Made by a program: the position numbers and the translations under genes
The notes under the pieces: model-generated
Told to the model about the DNA's origin: nothing
The model's database searches: none
What the model saw: only the letters and a program-made list of their open reading frames with translations
Shown here: positions 1 to 7,551 of the stretch, one piece after another
Position numbering within the stretch: the first letter of the stretch is position 1
How the letters are laid out: every line of letters begins with the position of its first letter
Assembly: GCF_003990645.1 (NCBI RefSeq)
Contig: NZ_RYZK01000001.1
Span: 62,001 to 126,000 of the forward strand
Origin: Shimia sediminis
Lineage (GTDB): Bacteria > Pseudomonadota > Alphaproteobacteria > Rhodobacterales > Rhodobacteraceae
Length of the DNA: 64,000 nucleotides
Reading direction: 5' to 3'

Positions 1-438
1 GAGGTATGTTTCGCCCGCTTCGACATGCGCCTGACCCATATAGGAACGCACCAGAAGGTTGTCTGGATTTTCAGTCAGCGCACGCTGGTAAAAGGCCATG
101 CCCAGTTCAACGTCGCCCATTTTGCGATGGGTAAAGCCCCAGTATGTAAGAACGCGATCATCGTTCGGGTTCTGCATCGTTTGCAAAATGTTCTGAGCGT
201 TCTCGTACTGCCCGGCGTAGGCGTATTCGCGCACCGCATCATAACGGGTGTCGTCATCCAAGGCCGCATTGCCGGGTTTTACGCAGCGTTTCTTTTTCTC
301 GCTCCAGATTTTCCCATTTTTGCATTCCTTGGTGGTTTGCGTGGGTTTCGGCACCATCGTGTCCTCATCCCCGGCAGCAAACACCGCGTTGGACCCGAGT
401 GTCAGGGCTGCGACAATAGCTAAATGTTTTGCGAACAT
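1..438 (-). CDS. exported tetratricopeptide-repeat protein (3' end outside window)
   Basis: The reading frame runs off the left edge, so only the first 146 residues are visible. It starts with a signal peptide (MFAKHLAIVAALTLGSNAVFAA). A short cysteine-bounded segment follows: C39 and C52 with G and W between. From about residue 65 there are helical repeats typical of TPR proteins (alternating A/G/Y positions and a second repeat ending in NPDNLLVRSYMGQA). It is probably a periplasmic protein-interaction scaffold; the partner is unknown. The C39-C52 motif recurs in the two small exported proteins upstream on the same strand. This gene is absent from a simple complete-ORF scan because its stop lies outside the window. 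Confidence 0.75.
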   Translation of the reverse strand, partial: MFAKHLAIVAALTLGSNAVFAAGDEDTMVPKPTQTTKECKNGKIWSEKKKRCVKPGNAALDDDTRYDAVREYAYAGQYENAQNILQTMQNPNDDRVLTYWGFTHRKMGDVELGMAFYQRALTENPDNLLVRSYMGQAHVEAGETYL

Positions 439-471
439 GAAAAATCTCCGTTCAAATGCCTGAGTTAGTGG

Positions 472-597
472 TCATGATTTCAGAGTTACGTCTGGCCTGC
501 AAATGCCAACAGGATCCAGGGAAACATTTTCGAAGGCGAGTTGCTGCAAGACCGACGATGTGGTCGACAGACAGCGCTTTTGACGTTTCATGAACAT
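472..597 (-). CDS. possible 41-residue leader ORF upstream of the TPR gene
   Basis: A 41-codon frame begins MFMKRQKRCLSTTSS and ends 33 bases before the TPR gene. Its ATG sits seven bases after a perfect AGGAGG, one of the strongest ribosome sites in this part of the window. There is no signal peptide or recognisable domain. It may be a real small protein or a leader whose translation affects the next gene. Support is the ribosome site and position only. Confidence 0.3.
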   Translation of the reverse strand: MFMKRQKRCLSTTSSVLQQLAFENVSLDPVGICRPDVTLKS

Positions 598-720
598 GAC
601 CTTGCCTCCTGAATCAAGCTTATACGAAAACCTGAATGTGTGTAACGTGTATTGTTGCCTGGTGGGTTCACCTTTGCGTCAGCCGCGTCGAAGTATTTGG
701 CTTTCCCTCAGAGAGGAAAA

Positions 721-888
721 TCAAATCCAGTTGGCCGCAATACACAGGCCCGAAGGCGTCTCAAAATAAAACCCCGGGGCACATTTTGTGCTGGTCTTGT
801 CGTCTCGGTTCGTTTTGATGTTTGCCCCGCCAGCAAGCGCAAAAGCTGGTAAAGCGGCAATCAGACCTACGATTAGTAGCATTTTCAT
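721..888 (-). CDS. small exported protein with C-x12-C motif
   Basis: A 55-residue protein beginning MKMLLIVGLIAALPAFALAG, a clear signal peptide. The mature part is about 35 residues with exactly two cysteines, C36 and C49, with G and F between them. I chose the internal ATG at 888 because GAGAAGG lies just upstream; a longer frame to 945 would bury the signal peptide. The cysteine spacing is the same as in the TPR protein and in the next small gene. A disulfide-stabilised periplasmic peptide is an inference. Family not recognised. Confidence 0.55.
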   Translation of the reverse strand: MKMLLIVGLIAALPAFALAGGANIKTNRDDKTSTKCAPGFYFETPSGLCIAANWI

Positions 889-899
889 TGACCTTCTCC

Positions 900-1076
900 C
901 TATCGGCCTGAATCCGCCAGACACATCTTGTCGGTCGCATCCCATGTGTAACCATCATTACAGTATTTGCGGTTTTCCTCGCTGTGAATGATCAGGGAAT
1001 GGGCGGGCTGGGCATTGACGATCACCGGCGTGGTCAATCCCACGACCAGTGAAATTAGGCTAATGCGAAAGAACAT
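900..1076 (-). CDS. small exported protein with C-x12-C motif
   Basis: A 58-residue protein with signal peptide MFFRISLISLVVGLTTPVIVNA and two cysteines, C39 and C52, separated by 12 residues that include G at +3 and W at +6. The start at 1076 is preceded by AGGAAG; the frame extends further upstream but without a better signal. It lies 11 bases before the paralogue that starts at 888, so the two are probably co-transcribed. Function unknown; it looks like a duplicate of its neighbour. Confidence 0.55.
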   Translation of the reverse strand: MFFRISLISLVVGLTTPVIVNAQPAHSLIIHSEENRKYCNDGYTWDATDKMCLADSGR

Positions 1077-1171
1077 CGGTCGGCTTCCTGTTGTTGGTGA
1101 ACATGAAACCAATACGCCGCACGTCCCAAATCGGATCACTTGCGGCTCAAAAGAAGCGGTTCACAAAATCG

Positions 1172-1921
1172 TCAGAGGCGGACGTCTTTGCGGGCGAGAA
1201 CAAAGGTGTGGATCGAGAACACCACTGCATCGGTTTTGGGCAGCCGAAGAATACTCTGCTTTTCGCTTCGGAAATAGGGGGCAGAGTTACGGTCCGCTGG
1301 TGGCCTACGCTCGTTTGCAGACCGTGGCTGATGCAGCTCTGCATCCGCATACCAAAGCGCGTTGAACCGCCACAGCGGCCTGTCGGCTCGTACCCCGTCA
1401 AACAATCGTTGCACACGTTTGGCAATGTCTCCGGTGTATCTGTCGACAGGGATGTGGATGCCGATCAAAGGCTTGCCGAGTTTTTCCGACAACAGCCAAC
1501 TTGCCGGAAAGCACAGCACGGCGCCGGTCAGCACATGTTCCGAACCGTGCTTTTGCAGGATGCAGAAATCCTCTTGCGCGAGACGGCCCAGGGTCGCCAG
1601 CGGATCGGTGTCATCCAAGGCAACCGAGGCACCATCTGGACGTATGATCACATTGCCGTCCCGCACAAAATCGCGCTGGGGGCGGTGCAACAGGGCGTTG
1701 ACAGCCATCTCTAGCAGCTCTTGGGCGGCGGCCTGTGCCTGTGCTTCAAGATCAATGACCAACGGTCGTTGGGTTGTGATCAGGGCGTCGCGCTGGGCCA
1801 TCTGTCCGGCATAGGCCTCGTCCACGATTAACCAGTCCGCCGGATCAAGCGGCGCGATCCCAGGAAGCGACCTGGGCGTCAGGGCGTCATAGGGCAGGGC
1901 GGTTTGCAAAGGTGTGGTCAT
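1172..1921 (-). CDS. DUF3445 / haem-dependent oxidative N-demethylase alpha-subunit-like protein
   Basis: The 249-residue protein matches the DUF3445 family (HODM alpha-subunit-like) in length and in conserved blocks. These include IHIPVDRY followed by a helix ending at DRPLWRFNA (about residues 155-195) and the C-terminal FRSEKQSILRLPKTDAVVFSIHT. Members bind haem and are implicated in oxidative demethylation of methylamines. No beta or gamma subunit gene is next to it; it is divergent from dddP with a 125-base gap. The substrate here cannot be read from sequence. Confidence 0.8.
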   Translation of the reverse strand: MTTPLQTALPYDALTPRSLPGIAPLDPADWLIVDEAYAGQMAQRDALITTQRPLVIDLEAQAQAAAQELLEMAVNALLHRPQRDFVRDGNVIIRPDGASVALDDTDPLATLGRLAQEDFCILQKHGSEHVLTGAVLCFPASWLLSEKLGKPLIGIHIPVDRYTGDIAKRVQRLFDGVRADRPLWRFNALWYADAELHQPRSANERRPPADRNSAPYFRSEKQSILRLPKTDAVVFSIHTFVLARKDVRL

Positions 1922-2046
1922 CCCCCTGCTTTACCCCCTTTGCGTGCCAGGAACAGGCAAAAAAGACATGACCGGCGTCGGTTTCAGACAGGACGCAGCG
2001 CCAGAGAGACGCCCAGAATTGGGGCAAGAGACCGAGGAGTGCCCCA

Positions 2047-3390
2047 ATGCGAGACCATTATCGCGATATCCGCAAGATCGACCCAACACGCGGCGATCGA
2101 ACCGCTGACAACACGCCCAATGATCAGGATCGGGTCGAGATCGGTCCGACTCAGCTGGCCTTTGGTGAATGGGCAAAAGCGGGACTGCAATTGCCTGACC
2201 TGCAGGCGATGCGCCGCTATCGCTGGGAGCGTTTGACGCAGCATATTGTGGATCGCGGGTATGGAGGATTGTTGATGTTCGATCCGTTGAACATCCGTTA
2301 CGCAACAGATTCCACCAACATGCAGCTTTGGAACACGCACAACCCCTTCCGCGCGCTCTTGCTGTGTGCTGATGGGTACATGGTAATCTGGGACTACAAG
2401 CAGTCGCCTTTTCTGAGCGAGTTCAATCCTCTTGTCCGCGAGCAGCGCGCCGGGGCTGATCTGTTCTATTTCGACCGTGGCGACAAAGTCGATGTGCAGG
2501 CTGATATCTTCTCGAACGAAGTACGCAAGCTGATGGAAGAGCATGCACCGGGCAACAAACGCCTTGCCGTGGACAAGATCATGATCCACGGGCTACGTGC
2601 GCTCGAGGCGCAGGGCTTCAAGATCATGGAAGGTGAAGAAGTCACCGAGAAAAGCCGCTCGGTCAAGGGTGTCGATGAAATCCTCGCCATGCGCTGTGCG
2701 AACCATGCCTGTGAAACGGCCGTCGCCGAGATGGAGCGCGCCGCGCGGGCAGGGGTGCCCAAGGGCGACATGAGCGAGGATGATATCTGGGCGGTTCTGC
2801 ATGCCGAGAACATCCGCCGTGGCGGCGAGTGGATCGAAACCCGGCTCCTGACGTCGGGGCGGCGCACCAACCCCTGGTTTCAGGAGTGTGGCCCGCGTAT
2901 TGTCCAGAACAATGAAATCGTGAGCTTTGATACCGACCTTGTTGGGTCATACGGTATTTGCATCGACATCTCGCGCAGCTGGTGGATTGGCGACGAAAAG
3001 CCTCCGGCAGACATGGTGTATGCCATGCAGCACGCACATGAGCATATCACCGCCAATATGGAATTGCTGAAGCCTGGCGTGAACATGCAGGACATCAGCC
3101 GCAAGTGTCATAAATTGGACGACAACTTTCAGGCCCAGAAATACGGCTGCATGATGCATGGTGTTGGGCTCTGTGATGAATGGCCCCTGATCGCCTATCC
3201 CGATGCCATGGTCGAAGGCGCGTTTGATTACGAGCTGGAACCGGGCATGGTGCTATGCGTCGAAGCGCTTGTCAGCCCTGAAAAAGGGGCGTTCTCGATC
3301 AAGCTGGAAGATCAGGTGCTGATCACCGAGGATGGCTATGAAAATCTGACAACCTACCCATTCGACCCACGTTTGATGGGAGAGGCCTAG
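2047..3390 (+). CDS. dddP: dimethylsulfoniopropionate lyase DddP
   Basis: DddP cleaves the algal osmolyte DMSP to dimethyl sulfide and acrylate and belongs to the M24 metallopeptidase fold. The 447-residue protein has the metal ligands D295, D297, D307, H371, E406 and E421, plus Y366 and the catalytic D377, all at the numbering described for the Ruegeria enzyme. The start ATG follows GAGGAG. It is monocistronic, divergent from the DUF3445 gene and convergent with the barrel-protein gene. No regulator or acrylate-use gene is adjacent. The call separates it from ordinary prolidases because the whole length, including the N-terminal domain, follows DddP. Confidence 0.95.
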   Translation: MRDHYRDIRKIDPTRGDRTADNTPNDQDRVEIGPTQLAFGEWAKAGLQLPDLQAMRRYRWERLTQHIVDRGYGGLLMFDPLNIRYATDSTNMQLWNTHNPFRALLLCADGYMVIWDYKQSPFLSEFNPLVREQRAGADLFYFDRGDKVDVQADIFSNEVRKLMEEHAPGNKRLAVDKIMIHGLRALEAQGFKIMEGEEVTEKSRSVKGVDEILAMRCANHACETAVAEMERAARAGVPKGDMSEDDIWAVLHAENIRRGGEWIETRLLTSGRRTNPWFQECGPRIVQNNEIVSFDTDLVGSYGICIDISRSWWIGDEKPPADMVYAMQHAHEHITANMELLKPGVNMQDISRKCHKLDDNFQAQKYGCMMHGVGLCDEWPLIAYPDAMVEGAFDYELEPGMVLCVEALVSPEKGAFSIKLEDQVLITEDGYENLTTYPFDPRLMGEA

Positions 3391-3393
3391 GTT

Positions 3394-4032
3394 TCAGAAA
3401 CGATAGGCGACGGAAATCTCGACAAACGGATACCCATCGTCAACGTCCGCCTCGGCCTCGAGGCGTTCCTTGATCAGGTCCGATGGCAGGATGCCGGCTG
3501 ACCCATCAAGCTTGACGTCGATGCCTCCAGTGTAAATGTAACCAAGGCTTCCGCTTAGGGTCCAGTGGGTCGAAATGGGATGATCGTAGCCAAGTGCGAT
3601 GATCGGCGAGAACCGATTTTCAAACTTGGCTTCGGCATCCAGAGTGGCGCCGGGATAGAGGGTATCGCCAATCTGCAAGTTTCCCGTTGCGGTGCCTTTG
3701 GCACTGGATTCAGACAGGAACCCGCCAAAGGTCAGCCGCCAGTTGCTGTTGCCAAGGCGCCGGTCCGCAAGCAGGGACAGTCCGCGCAGTTTACCGACGG
3801 CATCATAGGTGATGCCGCCCAGTTCTTCTCCGGACCGGTAGTTCGGTGCGCCACTGATCATGGCGCGCAGGCGCCAGTTTTCATTTGCCTGGTAAGAGAC
3901 TTCACCGGTCAAGCCGACGCTCGCGACCCCCAGGCTAAAGCCGAAATCGCCAACCTCCTGCGCGTTTGAAATCGCAGGGATCAGGCACAGGCCAAGGAGC
4001 GAAAGAGGTGCTGCATACTTCATGCCTGTCAT
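3394..4032 (-). CDS. outer-membrane beta-barrel protein
   Basis: About 212 residues with an N-terminal signal peptide (KYAAPLSLLGLCLIPAISNA). Alternating amphipathic strands follow, and the protein ends in an aromatic residue (VAYRF), as outer-membrane barrels do. The repeated pattern of short strands with aromatic girdles resembles small OmpW/OprF-type barrels, but I cannot fix the family. ATGs at 4032 and 4023 are both plausible; neither has a strong ribosome site. It converges on dddP with a gap of three bases. Confidence 0.65.
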   Translation of the reverse strand: MTGMKYAAPLSLLGLCLIPAISNAQEVGDFGFSLGVASVGLTGEVSYQANENWRLRAMISGAPNYRSGEELGGITYDAVGKLRGLSLLADRRLGNSNWRLTFGGFLSESSAKGTATGNLQIGDTLYPGATLDAEAKFENRFSPIIALGYDHPISTHWTLSGSLGYIYTGGIDVKLDGSAGILPSDLIKERLEAEADVDDGYPFVEISVAYRF

Positions 4033-4115
4033 GGTATGTGGGGTAGGCTCAGACGGCAATACTGGCTGGAAATAGCTCAGGTGGTTGTTGCAAAAAGCCC
4101 CGTAAAGTCGGCACC

Positions 4116-5159
4116 TCAGGAGAAGACCGGGGTGTTCATCAATGCTTCGGCCTCAAAGCGGCGCAGGGTTTGGCGATAGGAACCGCCATGGGCGCGCAGG
4201 TCGCTGACAAGCTCTGGAAAAAGACCCAGAATTTCGTCACGCGCTTCGGGGCTGAGCGCCCCTGTGCCCAGCGCATCCACAAAAAGCGATTCACATTCCA
4301 ACCCTTCGGCGTAGATCGTGTGATGTTCGTCCAGAAGGATGTGGAAATACTCGACCTCATGACAGTCCGTGTCCGGACGAATGCTGAAGTCGTTGACCAG
4401 GTGCTTGGCGGGGACAATCACTTCATGGTCGCCAAACAGCAGCTCTGCGCGCCAATCCCGCAGCAAGACGCCGTGTTGCGGGGATAGGCTCAGGCTGCGG
4501 CTCGGCTGGCCGTCGCCCATGGCCCCGGCCTGAAACTTGATCGGGTACCAGTTGGGATTGTTCTCCAGATCCTCGGTGTCCAGCTTGCGTGACCCGATCC
4601 AACAGATTGGACGCAGTTGCCCGTCTCCGCATTTGACCAGATCACCCTCGCGCAGGTCCTGAATGGGGACCTGGCCGTTTTGCGTGTCGATCAACGTGTC
4701 GCGGGTAAAACAGACGAGCGTCACATCATAACCACTTGCCAGAACCTGTACCACGTCTACGCCGTCGTTGCCGTTCTGGGACTGTGCATCAATGACGAAT
4801 GTGTGCTCGAGGCCGTCAGTGCCAGTGTAAGTGAACGTGTACACCGTTCCGGACACATCAACACTGTCCCAACCGGTGATGTCAAAGATGTCGCCAGCGT
4901 CCATGCTCTTGACGGTGAACGAGAAATCATCTTCGAACAGCGAGACGTCCATGTTGAAAATGTCGTCGCCGCCCGGACCTGCGCCCGGTTCGGTCGGAGT
5001 GCTTTTACCCCAAAACGCAAACTCAAGGCTGTTGTTGTCGATCCCATCGGGGTCGGGCAGGATGGTCACGATCTGGTTGTTGTCTTCATCGGCAACAAAA
5101 TCTGTGCCTTTAACGTTGCTGTTATCGCCGATGTAGAGTGTCAGAGTGTCAGTTGCCAT
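4116..5159 (-). CDS. Hint (Hedgehog/intein) domain protein
   Basis: The 347-residue protein has an acidic, calcium-binding-repeat-like N-terminal half. A Hint domain follows, starting at C150 (VTLVCFTRDTLIDT). The domain keeps the RxGD-like turn (LREGDLVKCGDGQ) and a block-B histidine (SPQHGVLL). Hint domains can self-cleave at the first cysteine; here the C-terminal half ends in helices without an obvious extein, as in the single-turnover Hint_2 proteins common in Rhodobacterales. It starts inside the last 11 bases of the upstream kinase-like gene, so translation is probably coupled. Function unknown. Confidence 0.8.
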   Translation of the reverse strand: MATDTLTLYIGDNSNVKGTDFVADEDNNQIVTILPDPDGIDNNSLEFAFWGKSTPTEPGAGPGGDDIFNMDVSLFEDDFSFTVKSMDAGDIFDITGWDSVDVSGTVYTFTYTGTDGLEHTFVIDAQSQNGNDGVDVVQVLASGYDVTLVCFTRDTLIDTQNGQVPIQDLREGDLVKCGDGQLRPICWIGSRKLDTEDLENNPNWYPIKFQAGAMGDGQPSRSLSLSPQHGVLLRDWRAELLFGDHEVIVPAKHLVNDFSIRPDTDCHEVEYFHILLDEHHTIYAEGLECESLFVDALGTGALSPEARDEILGLFPELVSDLRAHGGSYRQTLRRFEAEALMNTPVFS

Positions 5160-6024
5160 GGCTCAAGTCCTCTTCAATCACAAACGCATTGGCGCGCAGG
5201 CACAGGATCAACCGTGCGACGGTGCAAAGCTCTTCTATCAGCAGCGCTCCGCGGTGCTCGCTGGCGAAACCTTCGGCAAGAGCCGCAAGGATTTCTTCGG
5301 CCTGGTCCGGCATACGCTCGACCAGAGAGATGAAATACATGGCAAAATCCCAGCCACGTGGTCGAAAGCGGGCCTGTTCGAAATCAACACCAACAACTGA
5401 GCCGTCGGGGCGGAAAATCACGTTTCCGAGTGAAGCGTCGCACTGTGCCAAGGACTGACCACAAAGCGGAATGCGGCTCAGGATATCCTGTGCAACGGGG
5501 GCATTTTCCAAGCAGAGCTGATCGGTGTACCGCGACAGGTACGTCGCCCAGTTGCCATGGGCGGGCCGACCAGGGGCCGCGCGATCAATGCGCCCCAACC
5601 AGGCGCCAATTTCCCGCGCAAACCCGAGCCACCCCAATCTAGCCTGCGCCTGGGCGTGCTCGAGTGTGGGGACGGCCTGCATCATCAGGAAATGACGCTG
5701 ATCGCAAAAACCAATGAGACGTGGAGCGACCCCACGACCCCGCAACGCCATCAGCGCGCCTTTTTCACGTTGATAATACAGTTCGGATTGCAAGCCCTCG
5801 CGGGCAAAGAGTTTGAGAATGAATGTACGGGTGCCCAAAAGTGCACGGGTGGTCACACTGGTGCGGTTGGCCTTGACCAACTCAATGTCGATGCGATCAG
5901 GCAGAGGTTCACCTTCCAGGGCAGCGGCAATCATCCGCTCCTGGCCCGCAAGCGCGGCCATCACATCCTCTTTCCAGTTTTCCTTCCGCAGGCACGTGTC
6001 CTGTGGGTCGAATTGATCGAACAT
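5149..6024 (-). CDS. aminoglycoside-phosphotransferase-like / kinase-fold protein
   Basis: The protein has the small-molecule kinase fold. There is an N-terminal lobe with a beta-strand lysine (TFILKLFARE), then the catalytic loop QCDASLGNV (D and N in the HxDxxxxN pattern, with the first H replaced), then the metal-binding VDFEQA. Substrate classes in this family range from antibiotics to choline and lipids, and nothing here picks one. I chose the ATG at 6024 because GAGGCAGG precedes it; the frame extends to 6099. The stop overlaps the start of the Hint gene by 11 bases, which suggests a functional pair. Confidence 0.7.
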   Translation of the reverse strand: MFDQFDPQDTCLRKENWKEDVMAALAGQERMIAAALEGEPLPDRIDIELVKANRTSVTTRALLGTRTFILKLFAREGLQSELYYQREKGALMALRGRGVAPRLIGFCDQRHFLMMQAVPTLEHAQAQARLGWLGFAREIGAWLGRIDRAAPGRPAHGNWATYLSRYTDQLCLENAPVAQDILSRIPLCGQSLAQCDASLGNVIFRPDGSVVGVDFEQARFRPRGWDFAMYFISLVERMPDQAEEILAALAEGFASEHRGALLIEELCTVARLILCLRANAFVIEEDLSHGN

Positions 6025-6190
6025 TGGAACCTGCCTCATCACACTTGCACCGGGAATTTCCAAAAAACAGACGGAGTGGTGCAGAGACGAAGCTGCCATC
6101 CAATCATGTGCGGATGAGGGTGTGTTTGGGGCAATTTAACGAAAGATTAAGGCTTCTTTGAGCCAAATGTTTCCAAACTGGCACAAACAA

Positions 6191-6218
6191 AACGCTCCAA
6201 CCGTAAGACTGGAGCGTT
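6191..6218 (-). terminator. intrinsic terminator
   Basis: Nine-base perfect stem AACGCTCCA/TGGAGCGTT with a ten-base loop; on the minus strand it is followed by TTGTTT. It closes the lipoprotein transcription unit. Confidence 0.7.
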
Positions 6219-6253
6219 CATCTTTGTGTTTTGTTTCAGAAGCTTGACCGGCT

Positions 6254-6505
6254 TTACCGTGGTCTTGGCCTGTGGATTGGCGGAGTTGGCCGTGCCGGTG
6301 GCGCAGGGGCAATGGGATGCACTGGACGGCCGGGAGGTGGATTGGTTGTCGGAGGGCGTGGCCGGTAGTAATCGTTCCACATCATCGAGTCGTAGTAGAC
6401 ACCATAACTGACATGCCCGCTTGTGGTGGTGTTGCACCCCGCCAGGGCCAGACCCGACAAGGCAAGCGAACCCAGGAATAGTTTCGAGCCGGATATCTTG
6501 TGCAT
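6254..6505 (-). CDS. small proline-rich lipoprotein
   Basis: An 83-residue protein with a lipobox (LALAGC, Cys about residue 23) after a hydrophobic signal, so it should be lipid-anchored. The C-terminal 40 residues are almost all proline, arginine and small residues, probably extended and unstructured. The start is fixed by AAGGAGGATAAGGCG just upstream, which overlaps the stop codon of the preceding gene. Cargo or partner unknown. It follows the 187-residue exported protein by four bases, so the two form an operon. Confidence 0.65.
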   Translation of the reverse strand: MHKISGSKLFLGSLALSGLALAGCNTTTSGHVSYGVYYDSMMWNDYYRPRPPTTNPPPGRPVHPIAPAPPARPTPPIHRPRPR

Positions 6506-6509
6506 CGCC

Positions 6510-7073
6510 TTATCCTCCTTGTCCGATGGCCCGGAAAGACGCGTAGACGTCATTGACGTCCTCCAGAACCGCCGCATCGAACCCATTCTCAAGAACCGTC
6601 ACAGAAAAGGCGACACGATTGCGCGGCAGGTCGATCAACACTGCCGTAAACTGCACCTGCTTGCCATTGCGTCGGCCCTTGCCCGTAAATGTCACGGCCT
6701 GACGCCCCCCAATCGTGCGGGTGCGCCGTTCGCTTACCTCGGGATCATGCACAAGATGCGGCCCAAACTCGCGCATGTAGTCCACGCCTTGGTCTATAGT
6801 CGAAATGCCAATGGGGACGACAAACCCCATCCAGATCCCTTGGGACCCTTCCGGTGACAATCCGATCACCCGCGCCACTTCTCGCGGCGCGTCCTCGCCG
6901 GGAGGGGTCAGGGTGCGAGGTCCGCCGATGCGCACGTTCCAGAAATCGGGAACATCTATGCGAAACAGGGCCTTGCCGTGTTCGGTGTAGCCCATGGGGG
7001 TGTCAGCAAAGAGGGGTGCAGCCGACAGGCTGAGGCATGCTGCCAGACATTTTACAGTTCGTTTCACGCCCAT
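6510..7073 (-). CDS. exported protein of unknown function
   Basis: 187 residues with a typical signal peptide (MGVKRTVKCLAACLSLSAAPLFA) and a strong ribosome site (AAGGAGAGAGCG-ATG). The mature protein is a compact alpha/beta domain: an extended region around FRIDVPDFWNVRIGG, then GGRQAVTFTGKGRRNGKQVQ, and a terminal helix (DVNDVYASFRAIG). That layout resembles lipoprotein-like folds that protect or bind other envelope proteins, but I do not recognise the family. It is first in an operon with the proline-rich lipoprotein. Confidence 0.7.
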   Translation of the reverse strand: MGVKRTVKCLAACLSLSAAPLFADTPMGYTEHGKALFRIDVPDFWNVRIGGPRTLTPPGEDAPREVARVIGLSPEGSQGIWMGFVVPIGISTIDQGVDYMREFGPHLVHDPEVSERRTRTIGGRQAVTFTGKGRRNGKQVQFTAVLIDLPRNRVAFSVTVLENGFDAAVLEDVNDVYASFRAIGQGG

Positions 7074-7143
7074 CGCTCTCTCCTTGTCAGCCGTTCAACG
7101 GTCACTCTAGCAGCCAAGGTGAGGGCGTCCAGTGCGACAATCC

Positions 7144-7473
7144 TTACTCGCGCAGGGTGCCGTCGGTGGCGTCACCACTCTCGCCGACAAAGCGGATCTG
7201 GGTCCCGCGCTGCAAGACATTATAACAGGCCCAGCCGTCAGCTGGCGGCCATTGGCTGCAATACTGATTGTCGCGCGCTTCCCAGTAGCCCCAGCTATCG
7301 CGGCCTGAATTGTAGAGTGTGCGGCCCGAAGGAAGGAACTCTTGCCAGGCCGCGTCATAGTCGATGGTGCGACCGCTCAGCGCGGTAGTGATCTCTTTGG
7401 TGGTCAGTGTCTGCCAGTCTTCTGCATGGCCCGCGTTCGCCAAAAGCATAAAAATCAGGGCAATCCGTCTCAC
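7144..7473 (-). CDS. small exported protein of unknown function
   Basis: 109 residues from a GTG start with AGGAGA upstream. The signal peptide (RRIALIFMLLANAGHA) is followed by a domain rich in W and Y (about residues 25-90) with two cysteines flanking QWPPADGWA. A much longer frame on this strand extends back to 8649, but that part is only the antisense shadow of purB. Probably a periplasmic domain protein; no family recognised. Confidence 0.65.
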   Translation of the reverse strand: MRRIALIFMLLANAGHAEDWQTLTTKEITTALSGRTIDYDAAWQEFLPSGRTLYNSGRDSWGYWEARDNQYCSQWPPADGWACYNVLQRGTQIRFVGESGDATDGTLRE

Positions 7474-7551
7474 TTGCGCTCTCCTGTCTTGCCGCCACGT
7501 GCCCAGCAGTCTAAACCGCGCGCAAACCCACATGAATAACAAGGCCGTGAC

